A DNA stretch of 41,148 bases from CAURNT01 sp963526495 (GCA_963526495.1 CAURNT010000007.1:1-41148); one strand, 5' to 3'; counted from the stretch's first letter, positions 17,353 through 25,437 are shown. The notes: generated from the sequence alone by a model not told the origin. Made by a program: numbers and translations.

Positions 17353-18562
17353 CTATAAAAAAACAAGAAAAGAAAGAATTGATTTATTAAAAAAAAGTAA
17401 TTTAATAGATGATTATGATTATGACTATTTATTAAATTCTCAAGTATTAAATGATGAAATAGCTGATAAATTTATAGAAAATCAAATATCTGTATACGGT
17501 ATACCTTTTGGTATAGCAACAAACTTTTTAATTGATAATAAGGAATATGTTATTCCTATGGTAATAGAAGAGCCATCAGTAATTGCTGCAGCTTGTAATG
17601 GAGCTAAAATCACTAAAGAATTTGGAGGAATACATACTGAAATTAATGAAAGATTAATGACAGGTCAAATTTCTTACTATAATATAGATAATTTTCAAAA
17701 TGCTAAAAATATTATACTTAATAAAAAAATAGAATTATTAGATATAGCAAATAATTCACAAAAAGAAATTGTTAATCTTGGTGGAGGTGCAAAAGATTTA
17801 GAAGTTGAAATTAAAGATGAATTTTTAATTGTTTATCTTCACGTAGATACTCTTGATGCAATGGGCGCAAATACAATAAATACAATGCTTGAGGTTATAT
17901 CTCCAATAATACATGAACTAATTGGTGGAAATAAACTTATGAGTATAATATCTAATTTATCAACAAGAGCTTTAGTAAAAGCTACTTGTTCTATTAAAAT
18001 TGATGAAGAAGTAGGAAAAAAAATAGAACTTGCTTCAAAATTTGCAAACACTGATGAATATAGAGCAACAACGAATAATAAAGGAATATTTAACGGTATA
18101 GATGCATTTGCACTTGCAATTGGAAATGATTGGAGAGCAATAGAAGCCGGAGGTCATGCTTATGCAGTTAAAGATGGTAAGTATAAAAGTTTAACCAAAT
18201 GGACTTATAAAAATAATAAGCTATATGGAGAACTTACTATACCTATGCCCATAGCCAGCTTTGGTGGAAGTATAGGAATTAATCCTCTTTCAAAAATATC
18301 TTTAAAAATATTAGGTAATCCCAATGCAAAAGAACTTGCAAGAATAGCAGCAGCAATAGGTCTTATTCAAAATTTCTCAGCACTACGTGCATTAGTTACT
18401 GTTGGAATACAAAAAGGTCACATGAAATTACAAATTAAATCCCTAGCACTTTATTTAGGTGCAACTAATGAAGAAATAGAAAAGATTATAGAAATATTAA
18501 AAAATGAAAAACATATCGGTATGGAAGAAGTTAAAAATACTTTAGAAAATATAAGAAAATAA
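17333..18562 (+). CDS. mvaA: Hydroxymethylglutaryl-CoA reductase, class II
   Basis: Reduces HMG-CoA to mevalonate. The roughly 409-residue protein has class II catalytic residues: Glu in EEPSVIAA (about 77), Lys in NNKGIFNGID, Asp in GNDWRAIEAG, and His in KGHMKL near 365. DAMGANTINT is the substrate-binding signature. Three in-frame ATGs (17327, 17333, 17339) overlap the end of mvaS; 17333 is preferred for spacing from a weak TGAAAG, but this is not decisive. No kinase or decarboxylase of the lower mevalonate pathway is in the window, so those genes must lie elsewhere. Confidence 0.92.
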   Translation: MKMWKDSYKKTRKERIDLLKKSNLIDDYDYDYLLNSQVLNDEIADKFIENQISVYGIPFGIATNFLIDNKEYVIPMVIEEPSVIAAACNGAKITKEFGGIHTEINERLMTGQISYYNIDNFQNAKNIILNKKIELLDIANNSQKEIVNLGGGAKDLEVEIKDEFLIVYLHVDTLDAMGANTINTMLEVISPIIHELIGGNKLMSIISNLSTRALVKATCSIKIDEEVGKKIELASKFANTDEYRATTNNKGIFNGIDAFALAIGNDWRAIEAGGHAYAVKDGKYKSLTKWTYKNNKLYGELTIPMPIASFGGSIGINPLSKISLKILGNPNAKELARIAAAIGLIQNFSALRALVTVGIQKGHMKLQIKSLALYLGATNEEIEKIIEILKNEKHIGMEEVKNTLENIRK

Positions 18563-18570
18563 AAATATAA

Positions 18571-18621
18571 AAATACACTTTTAATCTTAAATACATATTA
18601 TTAAAGATTAGAAGTGTATTT
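18571..18621 (+). terminator. Terminator of the mevalonate gene cluster
   Basis: An 18-bp stem with one mismatch (18571-18588 with 18604-18621) and a 15-base loop, followed by T-rich sequence, sits 8 bases after the mvaA stop. Confidence 0.7.
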
Positions 18622-18630
18622 ATATTTATA

Positions 18631-18653
18631 AAAAAAAATAGGTACATGACCTA
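18631..18653 (-). terminator. Terminator of the tRNA cluster
   Basis: On the minus strand a 5-bp stem (TAGGT/ACCTA) with 5-base loop is followed by eight T residues (18631-18638), just after the Asp tRNA 3' end. The stem is short. Confidence 0.5.
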
Positions 18654-18660
18654 AAATAAA

Positions 18661-18737
18661 TGGCGGAAGTGACGAGACTCGAACTCGCGACATCTTGCGT
18701 GACAGGCAAGCACTCTAACCAACTGAGCTACACCTCC
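18661..18737 (-). tRNA. tRNA-Asp (GUC)
   Basis: A cloverleaf is readable on the minus strand: 7-bp acceptor stem GGAGGTG/CACTTCC with one G-U pair, a D arm with GTAGCTCAG, an anticodon loop with GTC, a T arm with GTTCGAG, and an encoded CCA end. Confidence 0.95.
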
Positions 18738-18742
18738 ATAAA

Positions 18743-18818
18743 TGGTGGTCACAACTGGGCTCGAACCAGTGACCCCCTGCTTGTAAGGCAGGTGCTCTCC
18801 CAACTGAGCTATGCGACC
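18743..18818 (-). tRNA. tRNA-Val (UAC)
   Basis: Minus-strand cloverleaf with acceptor GGTCGCA/TGTGACC, anticodon stem CCTGC/GCAGG enclosing a CTTACAA loop (anticodon TAC), T-arm GTTCGAG and encoded CCA. It is 5 bases upstream of tRNA-Asp in the same transcript. Confidence 0.95.
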
Positions 18819-18843
18819 AGAAAAAAATGCGTCAAAACGCAAA

Positions 18844-18918
18844 TGGTTGGGCTGGCTGGATTCGAACCAACGCATCGTGGAGTCAAAGTCCACTGCCTTA
18901 CCGCTTGGCTACAGCCCA
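18844..18918 (-). tRNA. tRNA-Gln (UUG)
   Basis: Minus-strand cloverleaf with acceptor TGGGCTG/CAGCCCA, the U1-A72 pair typical of tRNA-Gln, anticodon stem GTGGA/TCCAC around CTTTGAC (anticodon TTG), T-arm GTTCGAA and encoded CCA. First gene of the three-tRNA transcript. Confidence 0.95.
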
Positions 18919-18932
18919 TCAAGACAATATCT

Positions 18933-18961
18933 ATAATATCATATTTTTTTTATTTTGTCAA
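18933..18961 (-). promoter_or_regulatory. Promoter of the tRNA cluster
   Basis: Minus strand: perfect TTGACA (18956-18961), a 17-base spacer and TATTAT (18933-18938), about 15 bases before tRNA-Gln. Confidence 0.8.
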
Positions 18962-18999
18962 TTTTTTTTTTGAAATTCTAAGATTTATAAATCAAAGTT

Positions 19000-19023
19000 T
19001 TAAAAAGACCCTTTCGGGTCTTT
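19000..19023 (-). terminator. Terminator of rpsP
   Basis: A perfect 8-bp stem AAAGACCC/GGGTCTTT (19004-19011, 19016-19023) with a 4-base loop is followed on the minus strand by further T residues, 26 bases after the rpsP stop. Confidence 0.85.
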
Positions 19024-19049
19024 AGCTATACACAATATACTTTAGCAAA

Positions 19050-19316
19050 CTATTTTTTCTTTGAAGCTTCAAATTTAGCCCAAATTCCTTCTTTAACTAA
19101 AATTGATTTAACAGTTTCTGTTGGTTGTGCCCCATTTGATAAATATCTTAATACTTCATCTTCTTTTATTTTTACTTGATTTTCAGCTACTAAAGGATTA
19201 TAAGTTCCAAGATAAGCTACTGCTTTACCGTCTCTTTTTCCTAAAGCTTCCATTGCTGCTATTCTATAAAAAGGTACTTTTTTTCTACCTAATCTAGTTA
19301 ATCTTAATTTTAACAT
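19050..19316 (-). CDS. rpsP: 30S ribosomal protein S16
   Basis: An 88-residue protein of standard length that begins MLKLRLTRLGRKKVPFYRI and contains RDGKAVAYLGTYNPL, the S16 signature region, with a Lys-rich tail. Part of the small ribosomal subunit. It has its own promoter and terminator, so it appears monocistronic; in many bacteria rpsP starts a rimM-trmD-rplS operon, which is not here. A GGAGGAAT site precedes the ATG. Confidence 0.97.
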   Translation of the reverse strand: MLKLRLTRLGRKKVPFYRIAAMEALGKRDGKAVAYLGTYNPLVAENQVKIKEDEVLRYLSNGAQPTETVKSILVKEGIWAKFEASKKK

Positions 19317-19347
19317 TATTATTCCTCCATATTTATTCTATAAGATT

Positions 19348-19376
19348 ATTTTACACTATTTGAATTTCTTTGTCAA
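19348..19376 (-). promoter_or_regulatory. Promoter of rpsP
   Basis: Minus strand: TTGACA (19371-19376), a 17-base spacer and TAAAAT (19348-19353), 32 bases before the start codon. Confidence 0.75.
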
Positions 19377-19409
19377 GTATTTTTTATTGACAATTTAAAT
19401 AAGAGTTTA

Positions 19410-19439
19410 AAAATAAAAGCTCTGCTATATACAGAGCTT
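19410..19439 (-). terminator. Terminator of the PTS IIA gene
   Basis: A perfect 8-bp stem AAGCTCTG/CAGAGCTT (19417-19424, 19432-19439) is followed on the minus strand by a T-rich tract, next to the stop codon at 19445. Confidence 0.75.
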
Positions 19440-19444
19440 AATAT

Positions 19445-19903
19445 TTATCTATTTCTTTCTAATTCTGATATTAATTTAATAACACCTTCTTTAGAATTTG
19501 AATTAACTATAACATCTATATTTACCTTATTATATAATATAGATGAAATTTTAGCTAAAGCTTCTAAATGCCAGTTATTATGTTTCATCGGAGTTGCTAT
19601 TATTACAAATAATCTTGTTTTTTCACCATCTATAGATTCAAAATCAACACCTTCTTTTTTTATACCTACTCCAATTTTAAAATGTTTAATATGTTCACTT
19701 CTTACATGAGGAATAGCAAGTCCATTTTCTAAAGCTGTAGACCCTGCATTTTCTCTTCTTAATAAATCTTGATAAAATAATTCTTCATCCAATACTTCAC
19801 CATTTTTTACAAGTTCTGCTAGCTCTTTTAAAATTTCTTCTTTAGTATTCCCTTTCAATTCTGTTGTCACATTATCAACATTTAACATTTCTGTAATTAT
19901 CAT
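19445..19903 (-). CDS. PTS EIIA component, fructose/nitrogen type
   Basis: A 152-residue cytoplasmic phosphotransfer protein of the PTS_EIIA type 2 fold. The phosphorylated His lies in NGLAIPHVRS near 66, and LFVIIATPMKHNNWHL is also typical. The start at 19903 (MIITEMLNVDN) has AGAGAGGTG just upstream; an upstream in-frame start at 19939 would lie in the preceding hairpin and lacks a site. No IIB or IIC component is next to it, so it may serve a remote permease or be a PtsN-like regulator. Confidence 0.85.
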   Translation of the reverse strand: MIITEMLNVDNVTTELKGNTKEEILKELAELVKNGEVLDEELFYQDLLRRENAGSTALENGLAIPHVRSEHIKHFKIGVGIKKEGVDFESIDGEKTRLFVIIATPMKHNNWHLEALAKISSILYNKVNIDVIVNSNSKEGVIKLISELERNR

Positions 19904-19925
19904 TTTATTCACCTCTCTTTGAAAT

Positions 19926-19953
19926 AATAAGGCTATCAAAAGATAACCTTATT
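19926..19953 (-). terminator. Hairpin between the peptide-binding lipoprotein and PTS IIA genes
   Basis: A 12-bp stem with one mismatch (19926-19937 with 19942-19953) and a 4-base AAAA loop. The T tract is weak, so it may be a partial terminator or processing site within one transcript. Confidence 0.5.
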
Positions 19954-19958
19954 TAATA

Positions 19959-21743
19959 TTATTTAACAGCTTCTGGTACGTCAACAACTCCCATAGGTGA
20001 TTGTGATTTAGCAGTAGCTATGTATACATTTGAAGATTTTACTGATTTATTAACAGGTGATGTACTGTATTTAAACATGAATGGTATAATTGGAGCTTCT
20101 TCAATTATATTTTTTTGCCATGCTTTAAATGCATCTGCTCTAAATGAAGTATCAGTTAATCCTCTAATATCATCTAAAGCATTTAATAATTCTTCATTTT
20201 TATCATTTACAAAACGTGAGAAATTAAGAGCTGCATTTTTACCATAAGTATTTCTCATTTCAATAGCAGTTCCTACTTGCCATGCAGCACCAAATATATC
20301 TACATCATCTGAATTTGAACGAATTTTATCAAATAACACATTTCCATCTAATAATCTATCATTAGTTAATTTAACTTCTATTCCTACTTCTTTCCAATTT
20401 TGTATTAACGCCTTAGTTATTGGTTCAGCTGTATCTGATCCACCAGCCATAGCCCATCTTAATGTTAAATTCTTACCATCTTTATCAACTATTCCATCGC
20501 CATTTGTATCTTCATATCCAGCTTCTTTTAATAATTGTTTTGCTTTTTCTGGATTATAATTATACCCAACTAAACTTTCATCATAATATTTAGTAAATGC
20601 TGGTGGAACTATTCCATTAGCTCTTGTTCTTAATCCTTTATAGAATGCTTGAGCTATTTCATCAATATTCATAGCATATCCTATAGCTTGTCTTATTCTC
20701 TTATCTTGAAGTGGTGTATCTCTATCCATTACATTTTCACCAGTTTTATTATCCATATGACCCAAATTGAATCCCATATATGAATAATATAAATCAGGTC
20801 TTCCAAGTATTGTTATGTTTGAGAAATCTTTATATTTTTCATAACTATCTTGAGGAAGTCCGTAATAAGTATGATATTCACCTTGTTTTAATGATTCTAC
20901 TGCTAATTGTGGAGTTATTACTTTTATTATAACCTTAGAAACTTTTTCTTTTCCTAAATAGTAGTATGGATTTGGTTCAAATTCAACACTTTCTCCAGGA
21001 ACTACACTTTTAATTACAAGTGGTCCATTAGATATTGATTTTTCACGAGTTTTAGGTGATTGTGCTAAATCTTTAATAGCAACATCTTGTAAATAATGTT
21101 TAGGCATTAAAGATCCTAATCCTAATAAAGGCCCTCCACCAGATAATAAATTAGCTGTTACTTCTGTTAAATGTATTTTAACTTCAGTGTCACTTACTTT
21201 TTCTATTCCTGATATATGTTTAGCTTTTCCTTCATGATATTCCTTCATTCCAACGATTCTTTCTAAATTAGTTGGATCATATCTAACACCATCATATTCA
21301 GGAGAACCTAAAATTTCTGCAGTATATATTAAATCGTCTGCTCCTAATTTTTCTCCATCAGACCATTTTAACCCATCTTTGAATTTAATATTTATTACTT
21401 TATTATCAACATCAACTTTAAATGATGCCATTCCACCTTCTACACCCATTCTTTCAAAATCATCATTTTGCCAGAATATTTCTTCATTTATAAAACCAGT
21501 AATATATGCATCTTTTGATTCATCATTATGAAGTGGTGAAAATATACCTTTAAAGGCATCAGCTGATACCATTGCTATTTTGTATATTCCATCTTCTTTT
21601 ATAGGTTTATCACTTACCCATTCTTGCGCAAAATTTAATTTTACATTTGCTCCAGCTTGTTCTGATTTTGGTTTACCAGGACCACATGAAACTACAAGTC
21701 CAAGTGTTGCTAAAACCATAGTATATTTTAATACGTTTTTCAT
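19959..21743 (-). CDS. Peptide ABC transporter substrate-binding lipoprotein (OppA/DppA family)
   Basis: A 594-residue solute-binding protein family 5 member. The signal sequence ends in a lipobox LVVSC with the lipidated Cys at 20. The mature part shows family features: DGLKWSDGEKLGADDL, RQAIGYAMNIDEI, and near the C-terminus AFKAWQKNIIEEAPIIPFM. It would bind oligopeptides at the cytoplasmic membrane for import. No permease or ATPase genes are adjacent, so it is an orphan binding protein that must share a remote transporter. A TTGAAA-17-TAAAAT promoter (21778-21806, minus) and a GGAGGAT site precede it. Confidence 0.9.
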   Translation of the reverse strand: MKNVLKYTMVLATLGLVVSCGPGKPKSEQAGANVKLNFAQEWVSDKPIKEDGIYKIAMVSADAFKGIFSPLHNDESKDAYITGFINEEIFWQNDDFERMGVEGGMASFKVDVDNKVINIKFKDGLKWSDGEKLGADDLIYTAEILGSPEYDGVRYDPTNLERIVGMKEYHEGKAKHISGIEKVSDTEVKIHLTEVTANLLSGGGPLLGLGSLMPKHYLQDVAIKDLAQSPKTREKSISNGPLVIKSVVPGESVEFEPNPYYYLGKEKVSKVIIKVITPQLAVESLKQGEYHTYYGLPQDSYEKYKDFSNITILGRPDLYYSYMGFNLGHMDNKTGENVMDRDTPLQDKRIRQAIGYAMNIDEIAQAFYKGLRTRANGIVPPAFTKYYDESLVGYNYNPEKAKQLLKEAGYEDTNGDGIVDKDGKNLTLRWAMAGGSDTAEPITKALIQNWKEVGIEVKLTNDRLLDGNVLFDKIRSNSDDVDIFGAAWQVGTAIEMRNTYGKNAALNFSRFVNDKNEELLNALDDIRGLTDTSFRADAFKAWQKNIIEEAPIIPFMFKYSTSPVNKSVKSSNVYIATAKSQSPMGVVDVPEAVK

Positions 21744-21777
21744 TTATTCATCCTCCAAATTTTGATCTTTATTTAAC

Positions 21778-21806
21778 ATTTTACCATAATATATTAATAT
21801 TTTCAA
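21778..21806 (-). promoter_or_regulatory. Promoter of the peptide-binding lipoprotein gene
   Basis: Minus strand: TTGAAA (21801-21806), a 17-base spacer and TAAAAT (21778-21783), 35 bases before the start codon. Confidence 0.6.
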
Positions 21807-21866
21807 TATATACATATCTATTAAATCATATTTTATATATATTATACCTATTAATAATATATATAA

Positions 21867-22304
21867 TTAAATTTTTAAATCTATGCCTTTTATATTCACA
21901 TATCTAGAATTCTCATCAAAATATTCAAGATTAATTACTACACTAGCCTCTTCTATAACTTCAGGAACATTATTTGCCCATTCTATTAATAATAAAGAAT
22001 TATCATCATCTATATACTCTTGATAACCTACTTCATAAAGCTCATCTATATTAGATAATCTGTATAAATCAAAATGAACTATTTTAATATCTTCTAAGTC
22101 ATATTCTATTAAATATGTAAAAGTAGGACTTTTAACATTTTCTGTCACTCCTAAATTCTTACAAATTCTTTTAGATATATGAGTTTTACCCGTACCAAGA
22201 TCTCCTATTAATGCTATTGATTTAACATTTTCATTTATGATTTTTTTACTAAGTTCATCTATCATTTGATTTATTTGACTGAAATTCAGTATTTTATTTT
22301 CCAA
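21867..22304 (-). CDS. tsaE: tRNA threonylcarbamoyladenosine biosynthesis ATPase TsaE
   Basis: A 145-residue ATPase needed with TsaB, TsaC and TsaD to make t6A37 in tRNAs. Walker A GDLGTGKT sits at 34-41. SPTFTYLIEY (about 59-68) and HFDLYRL (about 77) are the family's switch and Walker B regions, followed by LLLIEWANN. Length and motif order are normal. It is not beside tsaB or tsaD here. The start (MENKILNF) has a GAGGTGAT-like site upstream. Confidence 0.93.
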   Translation of the reverse strand: MENKILNFSQINQMIDELSKKIINENVKSIALIGDLGTGKTHISKRICKNLGVTENVKSPTFTYLIEYDLEDIKIVHFDLYRLSNIDELYEVGYQEYIDDDNSLLLIEWANNVPEVIEEASVVINLEYFDENSRYVNIKGIDLKI

Positions 22305-22326
22305 AATATCACCTCTTTCCCACTAT

Positions 22327-22514
22327 TTCATTATATCAAATATATCATTTATAATTCAAGTTTTACATTTTGTGTTAAATGTGAAAATTAAAAATTATAC
22401 TTGAACACAAATTATTTTTTTGTTAAGATATCTATATCAAAAATAGGAGGAAAAAATGAAAAAATTATTTATAATATTTTTAGCAGTAATTTTACCTATA
22501 CTTTCATCAGTTTT
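22327..22514. repeat. 188-bp tandem duplication, upstream copy
   Basis: This block is highly similar to 22515-22702 at a constant offset of 188 bases: the AATTCAAG landmark is at 22353 versus 22541, the -35 box at 22401 versus 22589, and the start codon at 22457 versus 22645. It contains a promoter (TTGAAC 22401-22406, 17 bases, TAAGAT 22424-22429), an AGGAGG ribosome binding site and the beginning of a signal peptide. Confidence 0.85.
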
Positions 22515-22528
22515 TTTATTATATCTAA
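22457..22528 (+). pseudogene. Truncated signal-peptide ORF, copy of the DUF2147 gene start
   Basis: The ORF starts MKKLFIIFLAVILPI, matching the downstream gene's MKKLFTIFLTVMLPI, then leaves the homologous frame and stops after roughly 23 codons near 22528. Promoter and ribosome binding site are conserved, so a short hydrophobic peptide may be made, but the simplest reading is a relic of tandem duplication. The exact stop depends on a few bases and should be checked. Confidence 0.6.
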
Positions 22529-22702
22529 TACATCATTCATAATTCAAGTTTTACATTTTGTGTTGAATGTAAAATAAAAAAATTATAGTTGACAATAATT
22601 ATTTTTTTTGTTAATATATCTATATCAAAAATAGGAGGAAAAAAATGAAAAAATTATTTACAATATTTTTAACTGTAATGTTACCTATATTTACATTAGC
22701 AG
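22515..22702. repeat. 188-bp tandem duplication, downstream copy
   Basis: Second copy of the unit at 22327-22514, containing the working promoter and first about 19 codons of the DUF2147 gene. Insertions and deletions are few and balanced, so element spacing is unchanged. Confidence 0.85.
22589..22617 (+). promoter_or_regulatory. Promoter of the DUF2147 gene
   Basis: Perfect TTGACA (22589-22594), a 17-base spacer and TAATAT (22612-22617). It is closer to consensus than the homologous boxes in the upstream copy (TTGAAC and TAAGAT). Confidence 0.8.
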
Positions 22703-23094
22703 CTAAATCTGATGCTTATGGTAGATGGATAACTGAAAAAAGTGAAACTGATAATAGAGTTATTGTTGATATTTATGAAAAAAATGGAAAAGTTTACGGA
22801 AAAGTGCACCAATTAACAAATAGATACGATTCTACTGGAGCATTAAGAAAAGATGTTAACAATCCTGATTCATCTAAAAGATCTAGAACAATAGAAGGTA
22901 TTGACTTTGTTAGTGATTTTACTTATAACGAAAAAAATAACAAATATGAAAAAGGAAAAATATATGATCCATCAAGTGGTAAAACTTATGATTGCTATAT
23001 GGAATTAAATTCAGATGGTACATTAAAAGTTAGAGGACATATTCCTGGAATTAAATTTTTAGGTAAAACTCAAACATGGAGAAGATATAAATAA
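22645..23094 (+). CDS. Secreted DUF2147 family protein
   Basis: A 149-residue protein with a signal peptide (about 1-20, cleaved after TLAA) and a DUF2147 domain: YGRWITEK at the start, IVDIYEKNGKVYGKV, then a central GKIYDPSSGKTYDCYMEL and closing LKVRGHIPGIKFLGKTQTW. This order is characteristic. The family is a small periplasmic beta-barrel-like fold of unknown biochemical function, common in Gram-negative bacteria. No lipobox. It has a strong promoter and AGGAGG site and is monocistronic. Confidence 0.85.
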   Translation: MKKLFTIFLTVMLPIFTLAAKSDAYGRWITEKSETDNRVIVDIYEKNGKVYGKVHQLTNRYDSTGALRKDVNNPDSSKRSRTIEGIDFVSDFTYNEKNNKYEKGKIYDPSSGKTYDCYMELNSDGTLKVRGHIPGIKFLGKTQTWRRYK

Positions 23095-23103
23095 TAAGAT
23101 ATT

Positions 23104-23133
23104 AAAATATGGGAGCTTAAACTCCCATATTTT
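23104..23133. terminator. Bidirectional terminator between DUF2147 gene and enolase
   Basis: A perfect 12-bp stem AAAATATGGGAG with its complement (23104-23115, 23122-23133) and a 6-base loop, T-rich on the right and A-rich on the left. Confidence 0.85.
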
Positions 23134-23147
23134 TATTTTACTCTTTA

Positions 23148-24446
23148 TTATTTTTTAATTGTATATAATGAATCTATTCCTTTATAAATTGCTTCTCCAG
23201 CTAAATCGTCTTCAATTCTTAATAATTGGTTATATTTAGCTATTCTATCTGTTCTTGAAGCAGATCCAGTCTTAATTTGACCAGCATTAGTTGCTACTGC
23301 TACGTCAGCTATTGTATCATCTTCAGTTTCTCCTGATCTATGAGATACTACTGCAGTATATCCAGCTTTTTTAGCCATTTCTATAGCATCTAAAGTTTCA
23401 GTTAATGTTCCTATTTGATTTAATTTAATTAAGATTGAATTAGCAATTCCTTTTTTAATTCCTTCTTCTAATCTCTTAGTGTTAGTAACAAATAAATCGT
23501 CTCCAACTATTTGTATTTTCTTACCTAATTTTTCAGTCATTAATTTGAATCCGTCCCAGTCATCTTCTGCTAGTCCATCTTCTATTGAAACTATTGGATA
23601 TTTAGCACATAATCCTTCATACCATGCAACCATTTCTTCTGAAGTTCTTTCAACTCCACCTTCTCTTTTGAATACATATTTCTTAGTTTCAGCATTATAG
23701 AATTCTGATGATGCAGCATCTAAAGCAAATGTTACATCTTTTCCTAATTCATATCCTGCAGATTTAACAGCGTCTGAAATTATATCTAAAGCACCTTCAG
23801 TACCATTTATTTTACTTGGAGCATATCCACCTTCGTTACCAACGTTAGTTGAATCTCCATTTGCTTTTAATAATTTTCCTAAGTGGTGGAATATTTCAGC
23901 ACCCATTCTTAATGCTTCTTTATAAGTTTTAGCTCCTACTGGTTGAACCATAAATTCTTGAACGTCTACTGCAGAATCAGCATGTGATCCTCCATTTAAG
24001 ATATTCATCATTGGAACAGGTAATTCTTTAGCATTAACTCCTCCTAAATATCTATATAAAGGTAATCCTAATTGATTAGCTGCAGCTTTAGCAACTGCTA
24101 ATGAAACACCTAATATAGCGTTTGCTCCTAATTTTTCTTTGTTAGGAGTTCCATCTAAGTCTATCATTAATTTATCGATAGCAACTTGATCTAAAGCATC
24201 CATTCCTATAACAGCTTCTGCTATTATTTCATTTACGTTTTCAACTGCTTTTAAAACACCTTTACCTAAATATCTTGATTTGTCTCCATCTCTTAATTCA
24301 ACAGCTTCGTGAACTCCTGTAGATGCTCCTGATGGTACAGATGCTCTACCCATAGCTCCACCTTCTAAGTATACTTCAACTTCAACAGTTGGGTTTCCTC
24401 TTGAATCAAGGATTTCTCTTGCATAAATATTTTCAATAATTGTCAT
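23148..24446 (-). CDS. eno: Enolase
   Basis: A 432-residue glycolytic enzyme converting 2-phosphoglycerate to phosphoenolpyruvate. SVPSGASTGVHEA near 40, the metal-binding VGDDLFVTN, KLNQIGTLTETL with the catalytic Lys, and SHRSGETEDDTIAD are all present. Length is standard. A TTGTTT-17-TATAAT promoter (24484-24512) and GGAGGTTAT site lie upstream. Its codons are the most uniformly optimised looking in the window, consistent with high expression. Confidence 0.98.
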   Translation of the reverse strand: MTIIENIYAREILDSRGNPTVEVEVYLEGGAMGRASVPSGASTGVHEAVELRDGDKSRYLGKGVLKAVENVNEIIAEAVIGMDALDQVAIDKLMIDLDGTPNKEKLGANAILGVSLAVAKAAANQLGLPLYRYLGGVNAKELPVPMMNILNGGSHADSAVDVQEFMVQPVGAKTYKEALRMGAEIFHHLGKLLKANGDSTNVGNEGGYAPSKINGTEGALDIISDAVKSAGYELGKDVTFALDAASSEFYNAETKKYVFKREGGVERTSEEMVAWYEGLCAKYPIVSIEDGLAEDDWDGFKLMTEKLGKKIQIVGDDLFVTNTKRLEEGIKKGIANSILIKLNQIGTLTETLDAIEMAKKAGYTAVVSHRSGETEDDTIADVAVATNAGQIKTGSASRTDRIAKYNQLLRIEDDLAGEAIYKGIDSLYTIKK

Positions 24447-24483
24447 TTTGCATAACCTCCAAAATAATATATTTTACAAGTTA

Positions 24484-24512
24484 ATTATATCACAGAACGT
24501 TATAAAAAACAA
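24484..24512 (-). promoter_or_regulatory. Promoter of enolase
   Basis: Minus strand: TTGTTT (24507-24512), a 17-base spacer and TATAAT (24484-24489). Confidence 0.65.
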
Positions 24513-24526
24513 TATAATATTTTATA

Positions 24527-25429
24527 CTAAACTAAGTTAGCTAATAACCATTCTTCAAACTTTTTACTATCTACATTTATAGCAAATCTTACATTTGGTT
24601 TTTTATCTTTTTCTTTAGTCCAAAAGCCTGAAACTAAAGCTCCTGGAGCTCTTTCATCAGTTGATACGTCTATATATTTATCTTCTATATCAAATATTTC
24701 AGGATGAACAAGATAAGCTATTGGTGCACTATCATGCATCATAAGTTCATTATTTTCTTCTATATAACCTTTAAGTATTTCACGAGCCATACTAGATATT
24801 TTACTCTTATTTTTATTTTCTTCTAATTTTTGACTTGAAACTAAACAAAATCTAGTTACATCTAATCCAAATACTGTTACTTTAACACTAGAATCAAAAA
24901 CAATTTTAGCCGCATGAGGATCTTTAAATGTATTAAATTCTGCTGCACTATTTACATTACCGGCACCAAGTGAACCTCCCATAACTACAATCTCTTCTAT
25001 TTTATCTAAAAGATGTGGATATATTTTAATAAATAAAGCAATATTGGTTAACGCTCCTAGTGCTACTAAAGTAATTTTTTCTTCACTTTTTTCTATTAAA
25101 TCTTTTATAGCTTCAACTGCAACTTGATCTACAACCTTAGTTTTAGGATAAGGCATAGGATATCCTCCCAATCCATCTACACCATGAACATGTGATCCAT
25201 CTATACCTGGATCAAAAAATAAGGCCCTAGGAACTCCTTTTGCAACTGGTATATCTTTACCTAAAAATTCTAAAATTCTTAAAGCATTTATAGTTGTTTG
25301 TTCAAGATTAACATTTCCAAATACTGTTGTTACTAACTCTATATTTAATCCACTATTAATAGCTGCAGTTAGAGCAATTGTATCATCTATACCAGGATCT
25401 GTATCTATTACTATTTTCCTTTTTAACAT
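24527..25429 (-). CDS. Nucleoside hydrolase (inosine-uridine preferring family), second copy in the operon
   Basis: A 300-residue nucleoside N-ribohydrolase releasing ribose and a base. The calcium-binding motif DTDPGIDD (9-16) and MHDSAPIAYL (about 240), with the catalytic His, are intact, as is EFNTFKDPHAA. It is clearly a paralogue of the adjacent gene at 25438, sharing most motifs and length, so the pair arose by tandem duplication. It starts 8 bases downstream of that gene. Ribose would be phosphorylated by the ribokinase encoded first. Substrate preference is not readable. Confidence 0.92.
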   Translation of the reverse strand: MLKRKIVIDTDPGIDDTIALTAAINSGLNIELVTTVFGNVNLEQTTINALRILEFLGKDIPVAKGVPRALFFDPGIDGSHVHGVDGLGGYPMPYPKTKVVDQVAVEAIKDLIEKSEEKITLVALGALTNIALFIKIYPHLLDKIEEIVVMGGSLGAGNVNSAAEFNTFKDPHAAKIVFDSSVKVTVFGLDVTRFCLVSSQKLEENKNKSKISSMAREILKGYIEENNELMMHDSAPIAYLVHPEIFDIEDKYIDVSTDERAPGALVSGFWTKEKDKKPNVRFAINVDSKKFEEWLLANLV

Positions 25430-25437
25430 CTATCCTC

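Noticed and set aside
18651..19025. Open frames on both strands over 18.65-19.03 kb that look like conserved proteins
   Set aside because: They are read across three tRNA genes; similar false proteins are common in databases over tRNA clusters.
19904..19939. Earlier start of the PTS IIA gene
   Set aside because: It would lie in the intergenic hairpin and skip the AGAGAGGTG ribosome binding site.
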